Shown piece by piece: positions 1 through 12,633 of a stretch of 64,000 nucleotides of DNA (positions are counted from its first letter, which is position 1; each line of letters starts with the position of its first letter). The translations under genes and the position numbers were made by a program. Below the pieces are notes generated by a model. It was given only the letters and a program-made list of their open reading frames with translations, was not told the origin of the DNA and made no database searches. Origin of the DNA: Limanda limanda (lineage: Eukaryota; Chordata; Actinopteri; Pleuronectiformes; Pleuronectidae); the NCBI RefSeq assembly GCF_963576545.1, contig NC_083649.1, forward strand, positions 8,914,906 to 8,978,905. Reading direction: 5' to 3'.

Positions 1-699
1 TGGGATGATGGAACAGCAATGATTGTACAGAAACATATGTTGTTATTCAATTTCAAGCAAAAGCAGCATCAATATAATAATCTACATACCAGAGACTGGA
101 AAATTTGTTAAGTTACGGTTATGCCCCATTATGCCTAATGTCGCTAATTTGCTTCATACCTAAATTTTGTATCTATTGTATATGCTATATTGAAATTAAC
201 AATCCCCACTTAATTAAGCATCTGTATGACAGCCAAAGACACAAATAATATTTTTTTATGTAATTGGAAATTAATTCAGGCAACAAGGGGTTAGAGGCTG
301 AAATCTTTCAAATGACAAAGGTCTCAAAAAGCATGTTTTTAATGTTCCCTGTATTGAAAAGACACACAAAAGGGGATTGGAATGGGTGACATGCTGAAGG
401 GAGGAGGGAGGCAAGTGTGGGAGGAGCCAGCTTTGTTTTTCGGGGGGGGGGAGATGTGCCCCTCGAGGCTGAGGATGCCAGAGGAGGAGAGGGTGGGAGG
501 AGAAAAGGGATAGACAGGGAGGAAGATGAAAGAGAAGGGGATGAAGAGGCTTTTCTGCAAATGATCAGACTGAGGAGGGGAAAGGGGGAAGGAGGGAGAG
601 AAAGGAGGGAGAGAAAAGAAAGATAAGACAATGAATGTGAGCAGGGTGAATCTATCCAACCTACCAGCTCTGACATGTGTGTTTGACTGTGTGTTGCAG
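1..699. other. stard13 intron, with purine-rich tract
   Basis: AT-rich DNA without coding similarity, followed at 410-625 by a purine-rich stretch of G/A runs with a G9 at 441-450. Open frames here are low-complexity Arg/Glu/Gly or Ser/Pro products of that tract, not genes. Confidence 0.6.
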
Positions 700-763
700 A
701 CGTCTCAATACTCTGAACAAGTGTGCGTCCATGAAACTGGATGTCAGTCACCCCAAGAAGAAA
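700..763 (+). CDS. stard13: stard13 exon, conserved linker before the serine-rich region
   Basis: Short exon after a TTGCAG acceptor, encoding RLNTLNKCASMKLDV followed by a lysine run, then GTAAGC donor. It begins on the third base of a codon and ends on a codon boundary, matching the next exon's phase. The NTLNKCASMKLDV string is characteristic of STARD13. Confidence 0.85.
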
Positions 764-3700
764 GTAAGCCAATTTATTATTATTATTATTTTCATTATTA
801 TTAATATGATTATTAGTAGCAGTAGTAGAAGTAGTGTTATTGTTATTATTATTATTTTACCTGTTTATTCACAGCTGTCAAGAATAGACGTTTTCTGTAA
901 TACCTTTGTGAAGGTTTACTAATTATTATAGAAGTCTTTGTACACATGTGACGCACCATTTGATTCCATTTCTTGTTCTCACATGTAAACCTGCTGCATT
1001 TGCGTTGGTCGAATATAAGAGTTCTTTTAATCAAACCGGATCAATGAAGAGTCACGGCTGCACATTGACCAACCAAACCACAGTTAATGACTTCAGTCCC
1101 AGTCTGAACTATCATCAATCATTCCAGTCCTTCCATGTGACATTAGGTTTAGATGTGATTTATTTGTTGTAAAGCTAGTGTGGTCCTGAGTAGAGCTCAT
1201 GACTTTGCCAAGGCCCAACAGACTCACACTCATTGATATCCGTTCCATGGATTTGCCATATTTAAAAAATCAGGATCCAGGAATTAAATTCAATCTCGCA
1301 TTGTGAAAGAAAGAGACGAAATTCATGACACATACTGCATCTGTCCATCAAAATCTGTCCAGTAGTTTTGGTATAATCTAATTTATAAAAGGACACGGGT
1401 AAAATCATAACCTCTTTGGCAGAGCTAATAATTAATCATGATTTTTCTTTGGTCTCCACTAAAATATGTGTAGAAATAAACGTGTGTACCCATTTTTTCT
1501 GACTCCTCCTGAATACTTTTATCCGTCCCCAGGGTGATGACTCCGATGAAGACGACCCGCTGGCGATCAGTAAGCGGTGGACGTTTGAGTGGAGCAGCCG
1601 ACGCTGGTCTCGTCTGCAGGACTTCCTGTTGGACAGCACCAATGACAACAGCCCGACAGGTCCGGGGGGGGGTCTGCGCAGCACAGTGAGCAGCGAGAGC
1701 GTCCTGACCGACCTCAGCGAGCAGGAGATCACCGACATTTCCTCGCTGCACAGTGAGGACTCCACCTCGGCCATGCCCGACTCCCTCTCCATGGCGTCCC
1801 TCTCCGCCTCCTACCAACCGCCCAGTGAGCTCTCACACTACAACTCCCTGCCAATGAAAAGCAGCCGCCACCGCCAAGGTGGGCGGAGCAAAGCCAAAGA
1901 GTTTTTGCGTCGCATGGAAGGGATGCGCACCTGGGGGCCGTCCACCAGGCGGAAAAGCTCAAACCGCCGGCCGCCACTCGTTATCAGTGGGCCGGTGTTA
2001 CAGGGGGAGGAGCCTCAGGCACTGCAGGTGCTCCAGTGTACTCCCATCAGCCAATTAGAGCCCAGTCCTAACAACCACCAAACGGATGAAGACACTCCTG
2101 CTGACACACTCACCAATGATTGTAAAGACCGGTCCCTGGTGAGAGTGAGCGCCAGCAGTGAGGCAGTGGCGCCCGACGTGAAGGAGGCGGGGTTCACCAG
2201 ACCTCGGCCGGCCAGCAAGAGAAGCAGCATGTACCTGGAGGACATGGAGCTGCCTTCTCAGGGGAAGAGGACTGAGGGGCAGAGTCAGTTTGGCAGAAAC
2301 CAGTTTCATTCGTATGAGAACCTCCTCATTCACATCCCCAAAGACCATAAACCTGGCACTTTCCCCAAAGCTCTGTCCATCGAGAGCCTGGCGCCCTCCC
2401 CCGACGACAGGAACAATGGCCGCCAGACACGGACCCAACCTTCCACGCCCTGCAACGGCCTGGGGGATCCCTGGTCCAGCAAACCTCTCTCCAGGCCCCC
2501 CTGTCCCGGAGCCCCCCGGGGCAGCAGGGTGAGCGTGTACGACAACGTGCCGGGCTCGCACCTGTACGCCAGCACCGGGGACCTGCAGGACCTGGAGACC
2601 GAGGACAACATGTTCCCTCACCTGGACGACATCATCCAGCACGTCAGCGGCTTGCAGCAAATCGTGGACCACTGGAGCAGGAGCGTGCTGCCCGAGGACG
2701 ACACGGGGGAGGAGGAGGGGGAGGGGGAGGGCCGGACCACCCCCAGCGAGTGCGAGAGGGACGGCGTCTCCATGAACGATACAGACTCCACGGGGACCGG
2801 TCGGGAGAGGCGGGACTCTGGAGTCGGGGCCTCGCTGACGAGACCACGGTGAGTTCAAGGGTTTTAAAGATGATTTTTTTATTTTTTTTAAACTTTATTA
2901 AGAGAAACACAAACATTCCTTGGCAACATCACAAATTATATATGACAGACTGATTAGTGAAAAATAATAAAGAAATAAAGAAATAAATGGACAGTTAAGA
3001 CATTCCATCGTACCACAGGATTCCCCTCAGTGAGGTATCCTGCAATAGGTAGCCACCTCCTCACAAAAACATCAGACCTTAAATATATAAAAGACAAAAG
3101 ATATAAAAAGTGAAGTAAAAAGTGAAATTCAAAATGCAAAAAGCAAAACAGTGAGCGGTGTCAAATTGCAATATGCAATGTAATGCAGTATAATATAATA
3201 TAATATAATAAAATAAAATATAAAATAAAAAATACCGACACACAGAGGTCTGCGACACCAGAAATACAGTCAAGGAGTAGGAATATAATTTTTTCCATTA
3301 TGCATTTTAAGACTTGCGTAAACATTTTTTTTTTTTAGAACTTTATTGAAGAGAAACACAAACATTCCTTGACAACATCACAAATTATATATGACAGACT
3401 GATTAGTGAAAAATAATAAATAAATAAATGGACGGTTAAGACATTCTATCGTACCACAGGATTCCCCTCAGTTAGAGAGGTATCCTGCAATAGGTAGCCA
3501 CCTCCTCACAAAAACATCAGACCTTAATTGTAATTGAGCAGTTAAAGCCTCCATTCCATACACCTCCCTCAGCTTCTGTTTCCACTGTAGGTGGCTGTTG
3601 ATTCAACCATTTTATTGTCACCATTTTCCTAGCAGTCATCAAGAATATATGTAACAAGTGCTCTTGGTCTTGTGTGTACATGCCTTCAGGAGTTAGATCA

Positions 3701-6700
3701 AAAAGAAACTGACTTGGGGTAAATAGTATATTTATTCCAAAAGATGATTTGGTTTTATTACAACTTTTGTTCTGTTTTAAAAAGTTTAAGGTTATGAGAT
3801 AATTAGAACTTGCAAACGTTGCTGCAGAAAAGTTTAACGGCGAAAGAAAACAGCTGTTAGACTGACGAGTAAAAACTTTATTTGGAGGAAAGACTGAGAA
3901 GAAGAAACTTAAAGAGAGACGGCAACTGAAATAATAATCATCCGACAGCGGGAAGTAATCAATCAAATGAAAGCTGAACCAGGCAGATGGGCTATAAAAT
4001 GTGAGGGATGTTAACAATCAAGAGTTAATGAGTAATTTTACTGTTCACTCTCGTTTTCCTTGCTGGAGTTTGATAAACCTCCAGGTTTGTGGCCAGTGTG
4101 AGGACAGTGTGATGGTTGTGCTTCCTTTCTGTATTCCTGTGTTTCTTTTTAGTAATCTTTCTGCATTTCCAGACCTCAGCAGTCACTGTGTTTAACTGCA
4201 AGGATTTAATTGGATATAGGAATCATCTAAAACAACGATAATAGGACCTTATTTGTGAGAAAGAAGAATAATGCTTCTCTAATGTTCTTATTCATTTCTT
4301 CTCTTCCCGTCCCAGTCTGCGATGGCCCAGTTTCAGAACCTCCGATCATCTCAACCAGCCGGCGTCCTCGCTGCAGATCAGCAGCCAATCAGCAGGCCAG
4401 CTCAGCCTGCTGCAGAAGTTCTCTTTGCTCCGCCTCACCGCCATCATGGAGAAATATTCCATGTCTAATAAACACGGCTGGACATGGTGGGTCCACATTG
4501 TTCAATACCTCATGGAGATGGTTCTGTGTCTTTGTCCATTTTCTACTGTTCTTTACTGCTGATAACTTAAACTATAATTCATTCACTGATTTCTAACGCA
4601 GGGAATTTACAAAATGTGAATGAGTTTAATAAACGTATTAACTTGAGTACATATTCAATGTATTTTCATATAAATAATATGAACAAACTTCTTATTTTAT
4701 TCTTATTACCCTTTTTTCAATTTTTTTGCCAAACACAGGCCCATCAGTGTGTTTTTATGACCCGTCCTGTTTATTTTTATTATCCCCAAGAGGGAAATCC
4801 TGTTTGACATAAAGAGTCTGTTAATGAAAGCACAGACGTCTCTTTCTCTCACGCACTTCCCTCGCTCTGTCTGTCGCTCCCAGGTCTGTGCCCAAGTTTA
4901 TGAAGCGCATCAAGGTGCCCGACTACAAAGAGAGGAGTGTGTTTGGTGTTCCCCTCATCGTGCATGTCCAGCGCTGTGGTTTCCCGCTCCCTCTGTGTTT
5001 ACAGCAGGCCCTCGGCCACCTCCGAACACACTGTCTGGACCAGGTTAGTTTTACAAGACCTGGCTTTTCTCCTCATCGTGCTAATATTGGTTGTTTACAT
5101 ACGAGGCAGCTGAAACCTCCACTAAACCCCTCGCTGCTTTCTTTGTCTTCCCCTCAGGTGGGATTGTTCCGCAAATCAGGCGTGAAGTCTCGTATTCTGG
5201 CTTTGAGGCAGCAGTGTGAGCTGTCCCCCGACTCCGTGAGCTACGAGGACCAGTCGGCGTACGACGTGGCCGACATGGTGAAGCAGTTCTTCAGAGACTT
5301 GCCTGAGCCTCTGCTCACCAGCAAGCTGGGGGAAACCTTCCTGCACATTTACCAATGTGAGTCGCCTCCGAGCGGTGAATCCCCGAAACACTGCATCTGC
5401 CTCCACACCACTCACACTACAGTCAAATTAGTACTTTGAATACTTTCATAGTGATATGTTTGATCATATTCAAAATACAGCAAGTGAGTTTTTTTAGGCC
5501 CGTTCTGGATAACATTCAAAAAACAATATCAGATATGAAATGAACATTCTAGCTTCTTACTATGAGCATAGTAACTATACTATGAGCATGATTTAATGTA
5601 TACTTATGAATAATTATGTTATTTTTCAAAACAATTTATTAAATTAATGCAGTGTCATAACTACATTTCTGACGTTTATAACAAACCAAACAGTTTAAAA
5701 ATCGGTTGAAAATTGAGCAAGTTATGGTTATTTAAAAAGTATGCTCCACTACAGCACAATGTTATGGGTGAGTGAGCCGCCTGCAGCAAGATGGCCGCCA
5801 TGTGGGGACGTTCGACTCCATTGGCCGAGACATCTAGCCTTATATATGTCTATGCCACAAACCACATAATCACAAATGTCCACTGTTTGATTCCCAGCGA
5901 GGTCTCTCTGCACTTCTGATCTATGTCGAGACTCCCACTTATAAATGAATAGCAACGTCCAAAAGGATAATCTTATATATTTGTATTATGTTGGGAAATG
6001 TGACCTTTTCTTTTCCTTCTCCTTATTTCCTCTTCTCTCCAGACGTCCCGAAGGAGCAGCGGTTGCAGGCGGTCCGAGCGGCCATCTTGCTGATGCCGGA
6101 CGAGAACAGGGAGGTTCTGCAGACGCTGCTCTCCTTCCTGCGCGACGTCACCGCCCTGGTGGAGGAGAACCAGATGACGCCGATGAACCTGGCCGTGTGT
6201 CTGGGGCCTTCGCTCTTCCACCTCAGCATCCTGAAGAACGAGACGCTGTCGCCAAGGTGCACATTTAGACCGGTGATCAGAGAAAACACTCAGTGGTCTC
6301 AGTCCGTGACTATTATTAACACTGAAGATACGTTTATGATTATTTGGTCAAATTTTTTATTTGAAGTGAATTAGAAGTTAGGTTGTTATTCAGCTAATTC
6401 AGTTTTTTTCCTTCTTACATCTTATTTTATTGTCTTATACTCGTTTTAAATGTGGCAATTGTTGCATATATGCCCACCAGTAAAACCACTTGTAATAGAA
6501 TTGGTACAATAATAATAATAGTCACTTGTTTTCCTCTGAAGCCACCAGGACAATATCAATCTCTGTATTATTTCTCTCAAGGTCGATCCAGAAGAAGTAC
6601 ACCACCGGCCGTCCGGATCAGAAAGACCTGAGTGAGAACCTGGCCGCCACTCAGGGCCTGGCACACATGATCTCCGAGAGCCAGCGTCTGTTTCAGGTCA

Positions 6701-8686
6701 GGATTTACTTCCTTATTTGTTTGATAGTCATTGTGCTGCCTAATAAATAATACATGACCACCTCTTTATGTATGAAAATAACCAACAACATGAAGCCGAG
6801 GGAGGTTTCCGCTGTATGATTGTGTTCAATGAGCTCGATTCTAAAGCTGTACGCCGTCATTACCTTGAGACTGTCAGTGTGCACAGAATATCTCGCTGCT
6901 GTCAGTGGAAACCTCTTCAGGGACAAAGAGAAACCGACTTCATTACCATGTGTTAGAGACTAACATGGTTCAAGGAGTTTTCCTATCAGAATCAACAGCT
7001 GACTCCTCTTAAGTGGATACTGTGCTGTATCGAGAATACATGAAAGTGACTGGTGTTTCATTTTAAAGGCCTTCGCAGGATGACAACATTTGAAAGAATA
7101 GAGGACCCTGGATATTATGATAAAATAACCAGTACAGTTGTTTTTAAAATAGGCCTGACCTGATGTCACGTGACACGATGCACGTTCTCCTGGCTGTTCC
7201 CCAGATCCCAGAGGAGATGGTGACCCAGTCTCGTAATTCCTACATGGAGGCCGAGCTGATGGTGCCGCCGCTGGACGAGCTGTGCAAGGCTCACGAGGAG
7301 GAGGTGGATGAGGACGAAGAGGAGGACGATGAGGAAGGATCCTATCATGGACACATAGAGCGCCTGGTCCAGAACCTGCTGAAAGATGCCAAAGACAAGA
7401 GCAAAGCCTGGGTGTCACGCTCGACTGTTGACAATACAGAGCTGGCTTTTAAAAAGGTGCGTCGTCACAGTGTGGAACGAGCACCCAGGGAATATCAGCA
7501 TTTTTATGATATATAGAACATAAACATCCTTTGTGCAAATTGTCACTATGAACCTTACACGCCTTGTGCTTGTGCATCAGGTGGGAGATGGAAACCCTCT
7601 GCGGCAGTGGCGTGTGTGCGTGGAGGTGCCGGCTCCTCCCAATGAGGTGCTGCACCGGCTGCTCAGAGAGCGCCCCCTGTGGCAGACTGAGCTACGGCAG
7701 GAGAAGGTTCTGGAGCCGCTGGACAGACAGACGGATGTGTACCAGTACTCCTGCTGCAACATGGCACCTCAACCCAACTGTGACTATGTGGTACTGAGGT
7801 CAGGACTGATGGATTTCACTGGTTTTGTGTGTGGAAGTTGTTAATTGAGACAGTTGTTAATTACAGGTGCTGTAATCAGCTGATAAATTAAAATAATGAG
7901 CAGCATTGTTGTTTAGTTAATATTTTAGGACTATTCAATCAATTCGGCCTAAATATATCCTGAAATACAGAAACATTTAAGTAAACTCGAAAGTTTAATT
8001 GTAATTTAAATTTTTGGGGTTGTTTTTCAGACATTAAATTGACATTTTTTGTTGTTTTCTGGTTTTAGAGTCTATCTACTCACATATAGTTTGATTCAGT
8101 AGGTTTACATGGACGTTAGCTCTGTGAATAAATATTACAAACGTAAGTAGTGCTCTGTCACTTTCATTTTGTCAAAGTAGCTCTCAGAGGCAAAGAGAGG
8201 TTTGAGTCCCCTGGCTCAATGAAATAATTATTACTTAGAAAAAGTTTTCGAGACATTAATCACATATCTTCATTAAATGTCTCTCCCTCACTTCCTCTCA
8301 GGTCGTGGCGTACGGAGCTGTGCAGAGGTTCCTGTGCGCTGGTGAGCGTGTCCGTGGAGCACGAGGACTCCCCACGCATGGGGGGGCTTCGGGGGGTCGT
8401 GCTGGAGTCGCAGTACCTCCTGGAGCCCTGTGGGACGGAGAGGACCAGGCTCACACACATCTCCAGAGTGGACCTCAGGTGTGGCCCGACTCCAAGTGTC
8501 CACACGGTGAAGGGTTCAATCAACACCGCGGTCGTTAATGTGCTTTATCTGCCCGTTTCTCGTCCCAGGGGAAGATCTCCAGACTGGTACAACAAGGCCT
8601 TCGGTCACCTGTGTGTCAATGAAGTCCAGAGGATCCGCTCCTCTTTTCTCCCTCCAGATCAGACGAGCACCGAGGCCAAGGTCTGA
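700..8686 (+). CDS. stard13: StAR-related lipid transfer protein 13 (DLC2), RhoGAP-START protein, 3' eleven exons (5' partial)
   Basis: GTPase-activating protein for Rho-family GTPases with a C-terminal lipid-binding START domain; the family acts at focal adhesions and membranes to lower RhoA signalling. Coding exons read from the sequence: 700-763, 1533-2848, 4316-4486, 4884-5043, 5158-5356, 6043-6256, 6582-6696, 7205-7456, 7581-7798, 8302-8478, 8569-8686 (stop TGA). All introns are GT..AG and every phase joins, giving about 1000 residues. In order: a serine-rich disordered region with the tensin-binding-like motif VSVYDNVPGSHLYASTGDL, RhoGAP with arginine finger (GLFRKSGVKSR), and START ending GHLCVNEVQRIRSSF. 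STARD13 is preferred over DLC1 and STARD8 because of the IPKDHKPGTFPKALSIESL and FPHLDDIIQHVSGLQ blocks and because nbea lies downstream. The SAM domain and start codon are outside the window. Teleosts often keep a and b copies; I cannot say which this is. Confidence 0.93.
764..1532. other. stard13 intron with ATT-type trinucleotide run and a decayed MITE copy
   Basis: Positions 774-860 are an imperfect (ATT)n run. Positions about 1235-1425 resemble, on the minus strand, the dispersed family also seen at 17446 and 61690: it ends with the reverse complement of CTCTGCCAAAGAGGTTATG. The remainder is unremarkable. Confidence 0.45.
1533..2848 (+). CDS. stard13: stard13 large exon: serine-rich central region with focal-adhesion-type motif
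   Basis: This 1316-base exon starts GDDSDEDDPLAISKRWTFEW and ends RRDSGVGASLTRP plus two bases. It encodes the disordered middle of the protein: SSESVLTDLSEQE, FLRRMEGMR, MYLEDMELP, IPKDHKPGTFPKALSIESL, VSVYDNVPG (tyrosine codon at 2538) and FPHLDDIIQHVSGLQ. In the DLC family the YDNVPG segment binds tensin SH2/PTB domains. The exon is GC-rich and its opposite strand shows a spurious 267-codon open frame. A Glu/Gly run at about 2709-2730 is low complexity. Confidence 0.92.
2871..3083 (-). mobile_element. L1/Tx1-type LINE 3' end, copy 1 (5'-truncated)
   Basis: Read on the minus strand this gives RSDVFVRRWLPIAGYL, the last residues of a LINE ORF2, a short 3' UTR, an AATAAA signal and an A-rich tail (T-rich at 2873-2889 on +). 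The match to copy 2 at 3327 begins at the tail and stops near 3083, as expected for target-primed insertion with 5' truncation. Confidence 0.75.
3327..3770 (-). mobile_element. L1/Tx1-type LINE 3' end, copy 2 (longer, frameshifted)
   Basis: The minus strand encodes FGINILFTPSQFLFDLTPEG, then HIFLMTARKMVTIKWLNQQP, and after a frame change REVYGMEALTAQLQLRSDVF and RRWLPIAGYLSN stop. An AATAAA and poly(A) follow, seen as T's at 3327-3337. The layout (LL.AR..I...W, end of ORF2) is that of an L1-clade reverse transcriptase C-terminus. The right-hand limit is approximate. Confidence 0.75.
4316..4486 (+). CDS. stard13: stard13 exon, region just before RhoGAP
   Basis: Encodes RLRWPSFRTSDHLNQPASS and then QLSLLQKFSLLRLTAIMEKY, ending HGWTW split across the intron. 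It matches the amphipathic LLQ.FSLLRLTAIMEK block that precedes RhoGAP in all DLC proteins. The acceptor is CCCAG and the donor GTGGGT. Confidence 0.92.
4884..5043 (+). CDS. stard13: stard13 exon, start of RhoGAP domain
   Basis: Encodes SVPKFMKRIKVPDYKERSVF, then GVPLIVHVQRCGFPLP and an LQQALGHLRTHCLDQ end. FGVPL is the classic start of a RhoGAP fold. Acceptor CTCCCAG, donor GTTAGT. Confidence 0.93.
5158..5356 (+). CDS. stard13: stard13 exon, RhoGAP catalytic core with arginine finger
   Basis: Encodes VGLFRKSGVKSRILALRQQ, then YEDQSAYDVADMVKQFFRDL and PEPLLTSKLGETFLHIYQ. The fifth codon (CGC, 5170-5172) is the arginine finger that stabilises GTP hydrolysis in the bound Rho protein, so the domain looks catalytically competent. 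Confidence 0.94.
5647..5854. mobile_element. hAT-like MITE relic, left terminus missing
   Basis: Shares its interior (TCGGTTGAAAATTGAGCAAG, then GTTATGGGTGAG) and right terminus (AAGATGGCCGCCATGTG and GAGACATCTAG) with the complete element at 32759-33042. The left inverted repeat is absent, so this copy is truncated. It lies in a stard13 intron. Confidence 0.7.
6043..6256 (+). CDS. stard13: stard13 exon, RhoGAP C-terminal half
   Basis: Encodes VPKEQRLQAVRAAILLMPDE, NREVLQTLLSFLRDVT and ENQMTPMNLAVCLGPSLFHL. The NQMT..NLAVCL.PSLF block is the conserved RhoGAP motif that contacts the GTPase switch regions. Phase joins both neighbours. Confidence 0.94.
6582..6696 (+). CDS. stard13: stard13 exon, end of RhoGAP
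   Basis: Encodes SIQKKYTTGRPDQKDLSENL and AATQGLAHMISESQRLFQ. This matches the STARD13 segment linking RhoGAP to START. The acceptor is AAG and the donor GTCAGG. Confidence 0.92.
7205..7456 (+). CDS. stard13: stard13 exon, START domain beginning with acidic insert
   Basis: Encodes IPEEMVTQSRNSYMEAELM, a strongly acidic run (about 7290-7345, mostly Glu/Asp), then HIERLVQNLLKDAKDK and TVDNTELAFKK. The acidic run sits where other STARD13 proteins carry a short variable loop and is longer here than in the human protein as I recall it. Confidence 0.92.
7581..7798 (+). CDS. stard13: stard13 exon, START domain middle
   Basis: Encodes VGDGNPLRQWRVCVEVPAPP, then LHRLLRERPLWQTEL, LDRQTDVYQY and MAPQPNCDYVVLR. 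These blocks are the central strands of the START fold. Confidence 0.93.
8302..8478 (+). CDS. stard13: stard13 exon, START domain
   Basis: Encodes SWRTELCRGSCALVSVSVEH, then LRGVVLESQYLLEPCG and RTRLTHISRVDLR. The LVS.SVEHE string favours STARD13 over its two paralogues. Confidence 0.93.
8569..8686 (+). CDS. stard13: stard13 terminal coding exon
   Basis: Encodes GRSPDWYNKAFGHLCVNEVQ, RIRSSFLPPDQTS and TEAKV, then TGA at 8684-8686. This is the C-terminal helix of START and the normal end of the family. Confidence 0.93.
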
Positions 8687-9340
8687 ACCCTGGGGAAACC
8701 AGCTTTATCCTGGGTCAGCTGATCCAGGAGGGGAATCATCCAGGAAATGGACGTTGGTGTCTTTTCATGCTGCTGAGCCACACTGAGCCTGTCTGTACCA
8801 AACTGTACTGAGTCACAGTCATTCACACACAGACGGGAGAGGGGTAGTTTATATCATGTAATCACTAATTTATTTTCCAGTGTACCATAGAACAAACATT
8901 TTAGTTTTCCCTTTCACATAATCAACTCCTGACCACGTGCAGTTTTTGAAGGGTAAGGTTGAGTAGACAGTGAGTACTTTCCAGTGTTTACTGGGTCCTT
9001 CTTTAAAATCCATCAATGAACCAGTCTGCGTCGGCAGGTTTGATCATGAGATGTTTGCCACAGTATTTGGCAATGAAATGAAGTATTTCTTCCTGCTAAA
9101 AAAGAAGCAACTACACAAACCAAAAGACACGAGTGAGAACACAACGTCCTTATCAGAGGCAACAATTTCCTCTATGTTATAGAACAGACCTGACAAACAG
9201 GACATATTCACTCCAGTCTGGTTTTGTCATTTTAAACACTGTCAGCTACAAACAGCCACATTGACAAACACTTGACGATGACATCTTATCTACAATTATT
9301 ATCTGATTAATCTTTTAATAAACTAGTGGAATCTGGATCT
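8687..9340 (+). other. stard13: stard13 3' UTR with candidate polyadenylation signal
   Basis: No coding pattern follows the stop codon. The first canonical AATAAA is at 9317-9322, giving a 3' UTR of about 650 bases if used. The end is inferred from the signal only. Confidence 0.5.
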
Positions 9341-12058
<2,718 letters not shown>

Positions 12059-12630
12059 TTAGGGCCCGAGCACTGACATCAAAGGTCAGATGAGGCCCTA
12101 TTGAAATTGAAAGGATTATTATTATTTTCATCCAGGCAAATTAATTGGCTTTTTGAGGGCTTTACCATGCTCAAATTCTTACCAAAATTTGCAGAAAGTT
12201 AGAAAGTGGTGAAAATTTACATATTCTGGAAGAACTTTCAATGGGCGTCGCAAAATGGCTCACCGGTGCCCCCGAGACCCCTGGAACGTGTTCACATTGA
12301 CCGATCTTCACAAAAATCAATACACACGTGTATCAGGACCAGACAAACAAAAAAGTCTAGGTGCAATTGGAAAAACGCCACAGGAAGCCTGCTATTTTGC
12401 ATTTAGTGGCATTTTGGCCATATTTCACATTTTTACTTTGAGGTACTTGTACAAGGGCTTAAGTCAGATCAACTTCAAAATGAGATGAGTGTCATCACAA
12501 CAAGATGCAAGATGGGGATACAAAGTTATTCAAAGATCGATTTTTCGTAACACGGTGTGACCGTTGAGTGGCGTCAAAGTTTGATTACACGCCATTAAAG
12601 CACAAGGTTCTGTAACCTAGACATACATGG
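12059..12630 (+). mobile_element. Dispersed teleost repeat (GGGCCCGAGCAC family), copy A
   Basis: Begins AGGGCCCGAGCACTGACAT and GTCAGATGAGGCCCTATTGA, a head shared with copy B at 15675. The interior (AAAATGGCTCACCGGTGCCC, CATTAAAGCACAAGGTTCTG) is one I recognise as a repeat in many teleost genomes. It runs up to, and may remove, the 5' part of the TRIM gene that follows. Its class is not certain. Confidence 0.55.
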
Positions 12631-12633
12631 ACC

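Noticed and set aside
417..626. Arg/Glu-rich 69-codon frame as a small gene
   Set aside because: It lies in a purine-rich intronic tract with no similarity and no splice logic.
2055..2858. A 267-codon open frame on the minus strand over stard13 exon 2
   Set aside because: It is antisense to a strongly conserved coding exon, and its Pro/Leu/Val-rich product is what GC-rich codons give in the opposite frame.
3517..4017. The whole 166-codon minus frame as one LINE protein
   Set aside because: Only the part left of about 3770 resembles a LINE ORF2 end; the rest is unrelated intron sequence.
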